DNA of 64,000 nucleotides, taken from contig OY829330.1 in the NCBI GenBank assembly GCA_963691655.1, forward strand, positions 1,178,001 to 1,242,000, given 5' to 3'. Below, piece by piece: positions 1-8,825 of the stretch (its first letter is position 1; each line of letters starts with the position of its first letter). The DNA is from Toxonevra muliebris. Lineage: Eukaryota; Arthropoda; Insecta; Diptera; Pallopteridae. The notes under the pieces were generated by a model. It was not told the DNA's origin and ran no database searches. It saw only the letters and a program-made list of their open reading frames with translations. The position numbers were made by a program, and so were the translations under genes.

Positions 1-25
1 TAGCTCTACCACTAAGTTAAGAGTA

Positions 26-3000
26 GTGTTTGATGGCAGTAGCAAACCCAATGGCGCAACTTCAATCAACGAAGAATTATGCGGGGGTCCTATTCTCCAA
101 AATAATTTGTTTCAAATTCTTTTACGTTGGCGAAAGCATAGATATGCTTTCACTGCTGATATTGAAAAGATGTTTCGCCAGATTGAAGTGTCACCTGATC
201 ATCGAAAATTCCAGCAAATTTTATGGCGCTATGATTCAAATGACGAAGTATCAATCTATCAATTGAATACAGTAACGTATGGTACTACGCCAGCCCCTTT
301 TCTTTCCATACGCGTTTTGCGTCAAATTTCTGAAGACTACAGGCATGAGTATGAGCATGCATCAGCTGTTTTAGATGCCGACTTTTACGTCGATGATGTG
401 ATGTCAGGAGCGGACACTTCATCTGAAGCTATTTCTCTACAAAAAGATTTATGCGCGCTACTTAATAAGGGCGGATTTGTTCTTAGAAAATGGGTCTCTA
501 ATTCTTCGGAATTTCTCAACACAATTCAACCTTCTTTAAGAGAGAATTCGGTTAATTTTGATTTAAATCGAGGAAATGTGGTTAAAGCACTTGTTGTTCA
601 GTGGAATACCACTCACGATTCATTTATGTTTACAACTAATTTCGAACCAGATGTTAAAACGACAAAACGAGCAATCTTGTCTGATAGCGCTCGTCTTTTT
701 GACCCTTTGGCATGGCTCACCCCAGCTGCTATTGTTGCAAAATTACTATTTCAAAAGCTATGGCTTGCGGCTGTCGACTGGGATGAAGAAGTTCCCGCTG
801 ACATTCAATTAACTTGGAATACATACAAGTCAACTTTAAAAGCATTTCATGATATACAAATCCCGAGGTGGATAGGATTTTCTCCAAAGTGTAAATTCGA
901 TCTACACTGCTTTTGCGATGCTTCGCAAGTCGCGTATGCCGCTGCTGTATATGCACGCATTTTGACTAACGACAACCAAATTTTAGTTTCACTTCTTCAG
1001 GCAAAATCAAAAGTAGCTCCAATCAAAACAGTAACCATACCTAGATTGGAGCTGTGCACGGCAGCGCTTCTAGTCAAGCTTGCTTCAAGCGTGATTGAAA
1101 CTTTTAATCTAAATTCTCCAGGTTGCATATGTTCTGCAACATATTGGAGTGTTAGTACAACTGTGCTAAGCTGGATTAGGCAGCCTCCATCCCGTTGGAG
1201 CGTGTACGTTGCTAATCGTGTTGGCGAGATTCAACGCTACACAAATGTCATGCAATGGAAATATGTACCATCTACTGAAAACCCTGCCGATTGTGCATCC
1301 AGAGGACTATTTCCTGAAGAACTGAAATCATATGAAACCTGGTGGCAAGGACCTAAATTTCTAACTCAGCCATCTGAGTATTGGCCAAAGTTGCCCAATA
1401 ACCTTCAATCTATTTTGGAAGAGCGTAAATCGATAATTGTTAGCCATATTTCAAGTAGGCCGTATCCTGATCTATTGCACAAGTTTGCAACACTGACCAA
1501 ACTGTTAAGAGTCGTTACCTGGTGTCTTAGATTTACGAATAACTGCAAATGTAAAAAGGAATTACGCGAGTTTGGAATGTTGACTGCGAGGGAAACTCGC
1601 ACGTCCTTATTTTATCTTGTAAAAATGACTCAGCATTTGGATTTTTACCATGAGATTTTCGCCTTACGAAATAAAAGGGAGGTCAAAGATAAAACTTTAC
1701 TTAAACTCATGCCATTTTTAGATGAAAAGGGAATTCTTCGCGCTGGTGGTCGACTAAGTAATTCCAACCTACCTCCAGGTACAAAGCATCCAGCAATTTT
1801 AACGAAATCTAATATTTTATCAAAGCTTATAATTCTAGACGCTCATGAGCTAACGCTACATGGCGGACTCACTTTGACGATGTCATACGTGAGTCGACAG
1901 TTTTGGATCCTTTCAGGTGTGCGACTAGCAAGGGCTGTTTTGAGTAAATGCATAATTTGTTTCCGTTATGCTGCGAAAGGTGCTCAGCAAATAATGGGTG
2001 ACTTGCCGTCTGTCCGGTTAAACGCCGCCAGACCATTCAAGCATAGTGGGGTAGATTATGCTGGACCAATCTTCATCAAAAACTCAACGTTACGTAATGC
2101 AGTAGTTTCAAAGGGTTACGTTTGTCTTTTTGTGTGCATGGTTACAAAGGCGGTGCATTTGGAAGCGGTGTCAGATTTGACTACCAGTTCCTTTCTGGCA
2201 GCCTTTCGCCGCTTCGTAGCTCGACGAGGAGCTTGTACTGATTTGTACTCCGACTGCGGCACGAATTTTGTTGGCGCATCCAAGGAACTGAAAGTGCTGA
2301 TGCATCGCAGTCAGCTTTCTTTGCCAAAAGATTTACGCGATAGCTTAACGACGGACGGAACTGATTGGCACTTCATTCCTCCTGCTTCCCCAAATTTTGG
2401 AGGTTTGTGGGAAGCAGGAGTAAAGTCCACGAAGCACCATCTAAAGCGCATTATGCGCGATCGTATTTTTTCTTTCGAAGAACTAACCACTTTACTTGCT
2501 CAGATTGAGGGATGCCTTAATTCTAGACCACTTTGTCCTTTATCATCTGACCCCAGAGATGTCAACGCCCTAACTCCGGGCCATTTCTTAATCGGAGAGC
2601 CCATCAACTGCGTCCAAGAAGAAAACCTTTTGGATGTCAACATCAACCGCATTTGCCGTTGGAAGGCAATCGAGAAAATGAAGCAGCACTTTTGGAAACG
2701 TTGGTATAGTGAATATCTCAACCGCTTGCAAGCTCGCCCAAAGTGGCTTCATTGTCATTCAAACGCAAAAGTTGAATTGGTGCTTGTAGCTGACGAACGA
2801 TGTGCTCCTGGTCAATGGTGCTTAGGCCGCATTCACGAAGTTCATCCTGGAAAGGATGGAAGAGTTCGAGTGGTTTCAATTTATACAAAACAAAAACTCA
2901 TCAAAAGACCTATCACTAAAGTCTGTTTTCTTCCTTTAGATGAACCATTGGATAACCCCAACAAAGATGGCTCCAATCTACCAATATTGGAAGGAAGTGA

Positions 3001-3061
3001 TGGAGCCTACAGCAGAATACGCTGTGAGTCGGAGCATAGCGGAGGTTCAAAACTCGACTAA
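26..3061 (+). CDS. BEL/Pao retrotransposon pol polyprotein (5' part lies outside the window)
   Basis: An uninterrupted reading frame of about 1010 residues enters from the left edge, so the first methionine is not a real start. Seen in order: reverse transcriptase with the active-site YVDD near residue 121; RNase H beginning near residue 295 (CFCDAS); the integrase zinc region with an HHCC pattern at about 590-655; the integrase core with D near 675, D near 742 and E near 794; and a C-terminal DUF5641-type domain at about 870-970, all typical of BEL/Pao. It would copy element RNA into DNA and integrate it. Two key sites are altered: the RNase H motif usually read as WSDS is WSVS near residue 372, and the integrase SDNG motif is SDCG. 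Despite the open frame this copy may therefore be catalytically impaired. The stop lies 75 bases before the 3' LTR. Confidence 0.93.
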   Translation: MFDGSSKPNGATSINEELCGGPILQNNLFQILLRWRKHRYAFTADIEKMFRQIEVSPDHRKFQQILWRYDSNDEVSIYQLNTVTYGTTPAPFLSIRVLRQISEDYRHEYEHASAVLDADFYVDDVMSGADTSSEAISLQKDLCALLNKGGFVLRKWVSNSSEFLNTIQPSLRENSVNFDLNRGNVVKALVVQWNTTHDSFMFTTNFEPDVKTTKRAILSDSARLFDPLAWLTPAAIVAKLLFQKLWLAAVDWDEEVPADIQLTWNTYKSTLKAFHDIQIPRWIGFSPKCKFDLHCFCDASQVAYAAAVYARILTNDNQILVSLLQAKSKVAPIKTVTIPRLELCTAALLVKLASSVIETFNLNSPGCICSATYWSVSTTVLSWIRQPPSRWSVYVANRVGEIQRYTNVMQWKYVPSTENPADCASRGLFPEELKSYETWWQGPKFLTQPSEYWPKLPNNLQSILEERKSIIVSHISSRPYPDLLHKFATLTKLLRVVTWCLRFTNNCKCKKELREFGMLTARETRTSLFYLVKMTQHLDFYHEIFALRNKREVKDKTLLKLMPFLDEKGILRAGGRLSNSNLPPGTKHPAILTKSNILSKLIILDAHELTLHGGLTLTMSYVSRQFWILSGVRLARAVLSKCIICFRYAAKGAQQIMGDLPSVRLNAARPFKHSGVDYAGPIFIKNSTLRNAVVSKGYVCLFVCMVTKAVHLEAVSDLTTSSFLAAFRRFVARRGACTDLYSDCGTNFVGASKELKVLMHRSQLSLPKDLRDSLTTDGTDWHFIPPASPNFGGLWEAGVKSTKHHLKRIMRDRIFSFEELTTLLAQIEGCLNSRPLCPLSSDPRDVNALTPGHFLIGEPINCVQEENLLDVNINRICRWKAIEKMKQHFWKRWYSEYLNRLQARPKWLHCHSNAKVELVLVADERCAPGQWCLGRIHEVHPGKDGRVRVVSIYTKQKLIKRPITKVCFLPLDEPLDNPNKDGSNLPILEGSDGAYSRIRCESEHSGGSKLD

Positions 3062-3122
3062 AACACTCCCAACGATAGGCCGTCATTCCCTTTCTTTCCA
3101 CTTAGATTAAGAACAGTTGTTC

Positions 3123-3135
3123 TTGGAGGGGAGAA
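3123..3135 (+). promoter_or_regulatory. polypurine tract of the BEL element
   Basis: A purine-rich run (TTGGAGGGGAGAA) sits directly before the TG that opens the 3' LTR. This is the expected place and composition for the primer of plus-strand DNA synthesis. Confidence 0.75.
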
Positions 3136-3484
3136 TGTTCACGCATCATAAGTTTAAATTACTATTAGTTCCTAAAAATAGTACTACCTTATTTTTTTGT
3201 GTGTAATAAAATGTTAACTTAAGTCTACACATGGGTTAAACTTGTATTTGCAGTGGACAGTTATACATAATTACGCTAATCGGGTGAGCACAAACTTTTC
3301 TCACTCATTTACTCTAACTGTGTCAGCAAATGCAAGTTTACCGTAAAAAACTTCTCTGTCACACAACACCTATGTACATTCATTTTCATTACTTGTTAGA
3401 CATTTTTATAATTGCTCGTCCATTTTGATCTGCACGATTCTACAAGCAACTTGTGTTCTAAGTAAATAAAGCAAAGAAGCTACA
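3136..3484 (+). repeat. 3' LTR of the BEL/Pao element
   Basis: The LTR begins TGTTCACGCATC immediately after the polypurine tract. This resembles the start of the Drosophila roo LTR, a BEL family. A polyadenylation-like AATAAA lies near 3464, and the sequence closes with CTACA at 3484. The start is secure. The end is my best TG...CA reading, because the 5' LTR and its target duplication are outside the window. Confidence 0.7.
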
Positions 3485-3585
3485 ATTGAAATCATCGTTT
3501 TTATGGTAAGGTGAAGGGTATTAAATTAAGAAACATTTTTTTTTTTATATTGTTGCTGTGAAGGCAACAAGGACAATAAATTTGC

Positions 3586-3645
3586 TTGTGTGGCTCAGTT
3601 GATAAGCGCGTCGTTTGATTTTTCGACCACAGGTTCGAGCTTGGA
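3586..3645 (+). repeat. tRNA-derived Pol III-like head (SINE or tRNA pseudogene)
   Basis: An A-box-like TGGCTCAGTTG at 3591-3601 is followed about 30 bases later by a B-box-like GGTTCGAGC at 3632-3640, the spacing of a tRNA internal promoter. The anticodon arm is irregular and the acceptor stem does not close, so this is a tRNA-derived repeat rather than a functional tRNA. AT-rich tail sequence follows. The preceding 3485-3585 shows nothing recognisable. Confidence 0.5.
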
Positions 3646-3759
3646 AAAAGGCAGCTCAAGAAAATAATAAAATTATAAAACGATAATAGTAAATAATAAT
3701 AAAAAAAAATGAACGAATGAATATAACATTATAATTAAAAACAAAATAATTTATAATTT

Positions 3760-3826
3760 GGAGGATTTGAACCTTGGCCCCACAAGTGCATACTGGCGTT
3801 TCAGACAACTAGTCTATGGCGTCATG
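3760..3826 (-). repeat. second tRNA-derived Pol III-like head, opposite strand
   Basis: On the minus strand an A-box-like TAGACTAGTTG (3806-3816) is followed by a B-box-like GGTTCAAATCC (3763-3773), again with tRNA spacing. The T-stem pairs poorly, so it is probably a SINE head or tRNA pseudogene. It faces the plus-strand head at 3586-3645 across about 115 bases of A/T-rich DNA. Confidence 0.48.
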
Positions 3827-4066
3827 AATTTGGCAGCAACTATTTTGGAGTTTTGTTTTTATCTGAGATGCAAGTGAGTTCATGCTCGTAATCGTGCCCT
3901 CCTTTTGGAGGCTAAAACAAGTACTCCATTCCCTAGAACATGCAATGATAAAAAGGAGTACAAAATATAAGAGCTCTGAAGCAATAGGGAGTAATCGTTT
4001 GCTCGCTTTGGAGCGCTCAATGATTACTCTTATGATCATCCAAAGTTCAACTGGGATACTTACCTG
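3827..4066. other. unassigned sequence before LINE A1
   Basis: No gene or known repeat recognised. Homology to the 5' region of LINE A2 (minus strand, about 53440) starts abruptly near 4067. This is therefore a rearrangement or 5'-truncation border of A1. Confidence 0.4.
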
Positions 4067-4832
4067 TACTGGTGCCTCAACCTCTGGTGTTTCCTCCACC
4101 AGACCTACGGTGTCGACAAGAGTTTTGGCCAACAAATCACCCTAGTCCTCATCAAAACTCACACCCTCTTCGAGCACACCCGGCACCCAGGCAACTATGT
4201 TGGGTGCGGGTGGTGCTCGTTTGTCTGGCACCGACAAGGCCTCAGCTACTAAGCTAGCCTCATCCTCTTCCAGCGCAAGCGCCAGCACATCCCGCTCAAG
4301 CATTCGATCGCTAGTTTCAAGCACTCCAACCACATCGGCAGCTGTGCCAGGTGCTAAGGTTGCTTTCCCGCCCGTTGACCTATCTGGTGTAGCTCGGGAT
4401 TCAGCAACTAAGCCGGCCTTGACCTCCACCAGTACAGGCCCCAGCACCAATTGGTGCTCGAACGCATACCACCGCGTCAACACGGGCGTACAGAACCAGA
4501 AGGTCAACCTTCAGGATGCTGAATAGGCTAGAGCAACTTGATCCTTCCTCGCTCTCCGAAAGGCTGCTCTCTTATGGTCAACAAGTCAAGTTATAGTCAA
4601 CAAGGAGCCTTCAGCAGAAGCTGCGGCTTTCTTGGAGACCTCGCCTCAGTCAGACATCGACACTCTCTTCGAAGATGGGTGTGTCATGTCGACCTGCGAA
4701 CTAGGTGGCGACTTTTTTGGAAAAATGGGGCTTGTCGCCACAGACGCCTATGCTTCTCTTTTGTCTGAAGAGAAGGACATCGACGTCACCATGATCGCTC
4801 ATCCTAATGATGCTGAAGATTCTACAGATTAA
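4067..4832 (+). pseudogene. A1 ORF1 remnant
   Basis: Open stretches at 4197-4526 and 4632-4832 encode a Ser/Thr/Ala-rich N-terminal part and an acidic C-terminal end. Both align with A2 ORF1 (53472-52511, minus), including FFGKMGLVATDA and the ending STD. The middle of ORF1 present in A2 is missing and the frame is broken, so no protein is expected. ORF1 of LINEs usually encodes an RNA-binding chaperone. No zinc knuckle is visible here. Confidence 0.65.
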
Positions 4833-4945
4833 CCTTCACCACTGCATCTGCAGCCCTGCTCCTCCGCCTGTCTCCAAAAGGAGAGGAGCTCATACTGGTC
4901 CAAGAACCATGGGTCGCGAATGACCGGGTTTGCGAACTTAATATT
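4818..4945 (+). pseudogene. A1 endonuclease (ORF2) fragment, first piece
   Basis: The stretch matches the start of the ORF2 endonuclease in A2 (52536 downwards), including the translated stretch EELI..QEPWV. It has small deletions and stops where LINE D begins, after AATATT. It continues at 8664. Confidence 0.7.
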
Positions 4946-5430
4946 TGGCCTGTCAGGCTGTCAGTCACTGAAGGGGACCAACATGTATTTCGATACGTGC
5001 CGTAATTGAGTGATCGGATGAAAGTTTGGTCTATCACCTCCATGTGGTGACGGCTGGCACCAGTTGCATATCTAATTTCTGATATGTGACTGGCTAAGAT
5101 AGTCCAGGCGAATGGAGCATACCCTCTTATGCAAATCCTTCCCTAATCCAAGGTGTTATGCGACCTGCGCCTGTTTTGGATATTTTGGCAGCCAGGGGAG
5201 TAACCCTGAAACGCCAACAGTGGCGAGTCAGCCATCTGAATGCATTAAATTTAATTAATTTGATGCAATCATTATGGTGGATCAGCTTCCGTTGGTTTCT
5301 ACAGTGGTAAAAATCAGGCTGTCTTTTTACGGAGCATCTCTGATACCTGGCCGCCTTTGATAGTAACGACCTTCGACCTTCCCTTTCCCCTTTTCCTTAT
5401 AGAGGTTGCCGTGTATTCTGATTCGTCCGG

Positions 5431-5730
5431 ATGCACAGCTTCGCCCTGGTTAAACAGGAGGAGCAGGCGACCGGCCGAAACGGCATGAACGAAACCGAAA
5501 AAGGAAAAATCCTCAAAGTCTCTCGAATCTACGACAGAGAGCGCATCCCAGGGCAGAGTGGGGTTGTAATCTTTACAACCAACTCTTCTTTGGTGTCAGG
5601 GGCTGTGAACCCTCCGGCTGAAGTAGGTATGAGTCTGGACGTCACAACTGAGGCCGACACCTCCTACAGAAGCCGGTGTACTGGAGCCACAACCTTCTCG
5701 CAGTATGAGACGCAAATGGAGGAAGATTAG
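5431..5730 (+). pseudogene. LINE D ORF1 N-terminal fragment (tentative)
   Basis: An open frame of 99 residues follows about 480 bases of leader that ends in a C/T-rich stretch and AGAGGTTGCC. The position suggests the N-terminus of ORF1. No conserved domain is recognised, and the frame stops before any RNA-binding motif. The next recognisable coding sequence is already reverse transcriptase, so the rest of ORF1 and the endonuclease are missing. Confidence 0.4.
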
Positions 5731-6059
5731 GTCGATAAACAGACGTAAGGAGGCCTCGGCCACTACTCTGGTTGAAGACCCAATTAAGGCCAGTGTTTCA
5801 AAGAGGGTACTCTCTGCTGAGGTTACAGCAACCGATGAAGAGGTTCCTTCCTGCCATCTCTTGCAGTGCGGGCGCGCAGATAGAAGGCTCTAACACTTTC
5901 CGAAGTATTAATGCCACCTCTGTGATGCCTACTGCTGCCGGCAATGATAACGCGTGGCTACCCCTGTCTTCTAACTCTGCAAATATTGCGGAACCTATCT
6001 GTGGACTTACAGTAACCCAGATAATCCAACCGACTGTGTTCACTCAAAAAACTGATGCC

Positions 6060-6696
6060 ACTTTCACGGAATCAAAAATTGAGATGTTCAGCTTAATACT
6101 AGAATCTCACTTTCCGGGCAATCAGGTCTCTGTTGTTCAACATCCTACTTTTGCGGAAGCGGGGAGGGTTAGTTCGACAGTTTCGCAGCGTAACTGGTGG
6201 GTTGCCAGGACAGTAGCGAATGAAGATGCGATTAGGTTTGCTATTGCTTCTTTGGCAGCTTCAAATCGCCGGGTCCGGATGGTATACTCCCAGTTGCTTT
6301 GAAAGAGGGTATGGTGCAATTACTACCGGTTTTGAAGAAGATCTTCATCTCCAGTTTGGCTCTCGCTCACATACCTCAACAATGGAGGTTGGTAAAAGTT
6401 GTATTCATTCCAAAAATTGGAAAGGACAACTATACCAATCCCAAAAGCTTTAGACCAATTAGTATGATGTCTTTCTTACTAAAATGTCTTGAGCGCTTTG
6501 TTGAACACCGCATCCGTAGTGAGTCGTTATTGTTACATCCTCTCTCTTCATTTCAGCATGCTTACAATGTGGAAAATCTTGTGAGACGGCCCTGCAAAAT
6601 CTGGTAGGTCGGATGGAGGGGGCCTCAACAAGAAAGAATACACAATTGGTATTTTTGTTGATATTGAGGGAGCTTTTGACAACGCGACTTTTGACG
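6060..6696 (+). pseudogene. LINE D reverse transcriptase, broken N-terminal part
   Basis: Two frames together give the usual LINE RT N-terminus. The leader motif with LESHFPG appears near 6063-6122. The finger motifs with QQWRLVKVVFIPK and SFRPISMMSFLLKCLERFVE run at 6299-6607. A frame change near 6270 and stops after 6600 separate it from the open C-terminal part at 6699. Confidence 0.8.
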
Positions 6697-6698
6697 GC

Positions 6699-8591
6699 AT
6701 GTGCAATGCAGCAGGTCAGCATGGAGTGGATCCGGTTCTTGTTAACTGGATACGCTCAATGCTGTCACATAGACTTATGAGGGTTCAAGCTGATTGTGGT
6801 CAATCTGTGACTTGTGGTGTGAATAGAGGATATCCCCAAGGGGGCGTACTCTCTCCACTGCTATGGTGTCTGCTGGTTGACTCTCTGATTGTTTCCCTAA
6901 ATGAGTCGGGTATCTACACACAGGCCTATGCCGATGACGTTGCCTGCTTAATCACGGGCCAATCGGTCGGGTATGTTTGTAGGAAAGCCCAAACTGCCCT
7001 GAATATGATTGATTCTTGGTGTTGCTCAAACGGGCTATCGGTTAACCCTCTTGTTATTCTTTTCACCAGGAGAAGGAAAATTGATGGTCTTGTTTTACCA
7101 GTACTCGGAGGAACCACTTTTCAGCTATCCCAAAAAGTGAAATATCTAGGAGTCATTCTTGATACCAAACTTCTTTGGCGTTCTCATGTTGAGCTAAAGG
7201 TATCCAAGGCATTGGCAGCTTTTTGCCAATGTAAGGTTATTTTTGGCAAAACATGGGGCTTATCACCTTATAAAGTCTTATGGCTTTATAAAGCTGTGAT
7301 TCGACCCATCATCACCTATGCATCCATAGTCTGGTGGAGCAGGCTTAATGTTGACAGCGTTAGGAAAGCTTTTGCCAGACTTCAAAGGACTGTGGCCATT
7401 TGCTGTACGGGAGCTTTTCCTACAACACCTGGCCCATCCTTGGATGCATTGCTCAACTTACCACCCCTTGATATTTTTGCTAAAGGAGAGGCTGTCAAAG
7501 CCATCTGTAGGTTTAAACGCAATGGGTATTGGTATGATACTTGCTGGGATATTGGTGACATTGTTGAAGGTACTGATATGGACCTAACAGTTCTATCAAT
7601 GCCATTCAATACAATGCCAACAATTCCAGTTTTAAAACAGCGCTGTACAATACAAATTCCAGAGGCCCAAACTTGGTTTTTGCCGGGACCTGGGCCTGGA
7701 GTTGATTGTAAGCGTAGTTTCACTAACGGCTCCAGAACAGAATTCGGTTCGGGTTCTGGGGTCTTTATTGAAAATGATGGAGTGCACCTTCACTTCTCCC
7801 TTGGGTTGTATGCTTCTGTTTTTCAAGCAGACATTTTTGCAATCATCAAGGCAATGGACCATGTTATTGATAATGGTTGGAGAGAAAGGAGTATCTGTGT
7901 ATTTAGTGACAGTCAGGCTACGCTTAAATCCTTGCTTAATCCTCTAACCACGTCTAAACTGGTTATGCATTGTAAATCCAGGCTTGATTGTGTTGGAAAA
8001 CACAATAGCCTGCTGTTGATATGGGTTCCTGGACACTCAGGAATTTCAGGAAATGAATCGGCTGACCTTCTGGCCAGAAAGGGTTCGGAAACTGGTTTCC
8101 TGGGCCCAGAACCTGTACTCTCTTTGTCGTCTACAGCCATCAAGACCACCATTAATGAGTGGGTCGACTTGACCCACAATCGTAAATGGGAGGACCTGAG
8201 GGGCTTTAGACAGACAAAGACCATGTTACCTGTTATCTCGAAGCGTCTAACAGACTTTCTGTTATCACTTAACAGAAAGAGTGGTGGGCAGCTGGTGGGA
8301 TTATATACAGGTCATTTCTCTTCGGCCAAACATTTGCATATGATTGGCCTAGGAGCTAGTGTCTTCTGTGCTTCCTGTGGCCTGGAGGAAGAATGTGAAG
8401 AGACGGCGGACCACTTTTGTAGTGTCTGCCCCGGTTTCTGCCAGATCAGAGTAAGCATATTTGGTACTGGAGTGTTGGGAGACGAACACCTGAGCTCTCT
8501 AACACCGCAGGATCTGCTAAGATTTATTAATAAATCTTGTAGATTTAAAGAAAAGCAAAAGGGAACACAGGATATAGTACAATGGACGTAA
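6699..8591 (+). pseudogene. LINE D reverse transcriptase (C-terminal part) plus RNase H
   Basis: A 630-residue open frame contains the RT palm with GYPQGGVLSPLLW (near residues 48-60) and active-site YADD near residue 80, then the thumb, then RNase H from about residue 345. The RNase H opening motif, normally TDGS, reads TNGS (near 7726), so the first catalytic aspartate is replaced by asparagine. The later DSQATLKSL and GNESADLLARKGS motifs are intact. A C-terminal cysteine motif (CASCGLEEECEETADHFCSVC) resembles the zinc-binding tail of I/LOA-group LINEs. The start methionine is arbitrary, because the frame is the downstream half of a broken ORF2. Confidence 0.88.
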
Positions 8592-8640
8592 AACTTGTCT
8601 GAGTGCTGTATTCTTGAATACTTCTTTTGTCTGTTCCAAC

Positions 8641-8663
8641 AAAAAAAAAAAAAAAAAAAAAAA
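8641..8663 (+). repeat. poly(A) tail of LINE D
   Basis: Twenty-three consecutive A residues mark the 3' end of D and its junction with A1. Confidence 0.9.
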
Positions 8664-8825
8664 GGAAACCGCAGTGTATTTGGAGGATCAAGGTAAACCC
8701 ACAAATCCTGTATCTTTATCAAAAATAGCATTAACGCTCTTTTACTCTCAAGGTTTAGCGATAAAGACAACGTGGCCATGGTTATTGTGATCAACGTCAT
8801 AGCCACCTGGATTTTCTCCAGCTAC
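8664..8825 (+). pseudogene. A1 endonuclease fragment, second piece
   Basis: The stretch aligns with A2 positions about 52385-52222 (minus), including SRFSDKDNVAMVIVIN-type sequence. It ends at CCAGCTAC where the gypsy LTR begins, and continues at 19330. Confidence 0.75.
8822..8825. repeat. left target-site duplication of the gypsy element
   Basis: CTAC precedes the left LTR and CTAG follows the right LTR at 19330-19333. The uninterrupted A2 sequence reads CTAC followed by ATGG, which supports a 4-bp duplication with one later substitution. Confidence 0.7.

Larger units (their letters stand above)
4946..8663 (+). mobile_element. LOA-type LINE D inserted in A1
   Basis: A second, distinct LINE with a 5' leader, an ORF1 fragment, reverse transcriptase, RNase H and a 23-base poly(A) tail. 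It interrupts the A1 endonuclease: A1 sequence resumes with GGAAACCGCAG at 8664, matching A2 near 52385. No clear target duplication is seen, and a few A1 bases may have been lost in the tail. The endonuclease is absent, so D is internally deleted and cannot move by itself. Confidence 0.85.

Noticed and set aside
4056..4066. ATACTTACCTG identical to the 5' end of U1 snRNA, exactly at the A1 border
   Set aside because: Similarity stops after 11 bases, and LINE-snRNA chimeras would carry the 3' part of the RNA. Most likely chance.
3809..4135. Minus-strand 108-residue frame with a splice-donor-like CAGGTAAGT nearby
   Set aside because: Part of it is antisense to A1 ORF1 and there is no domain or partner exon.
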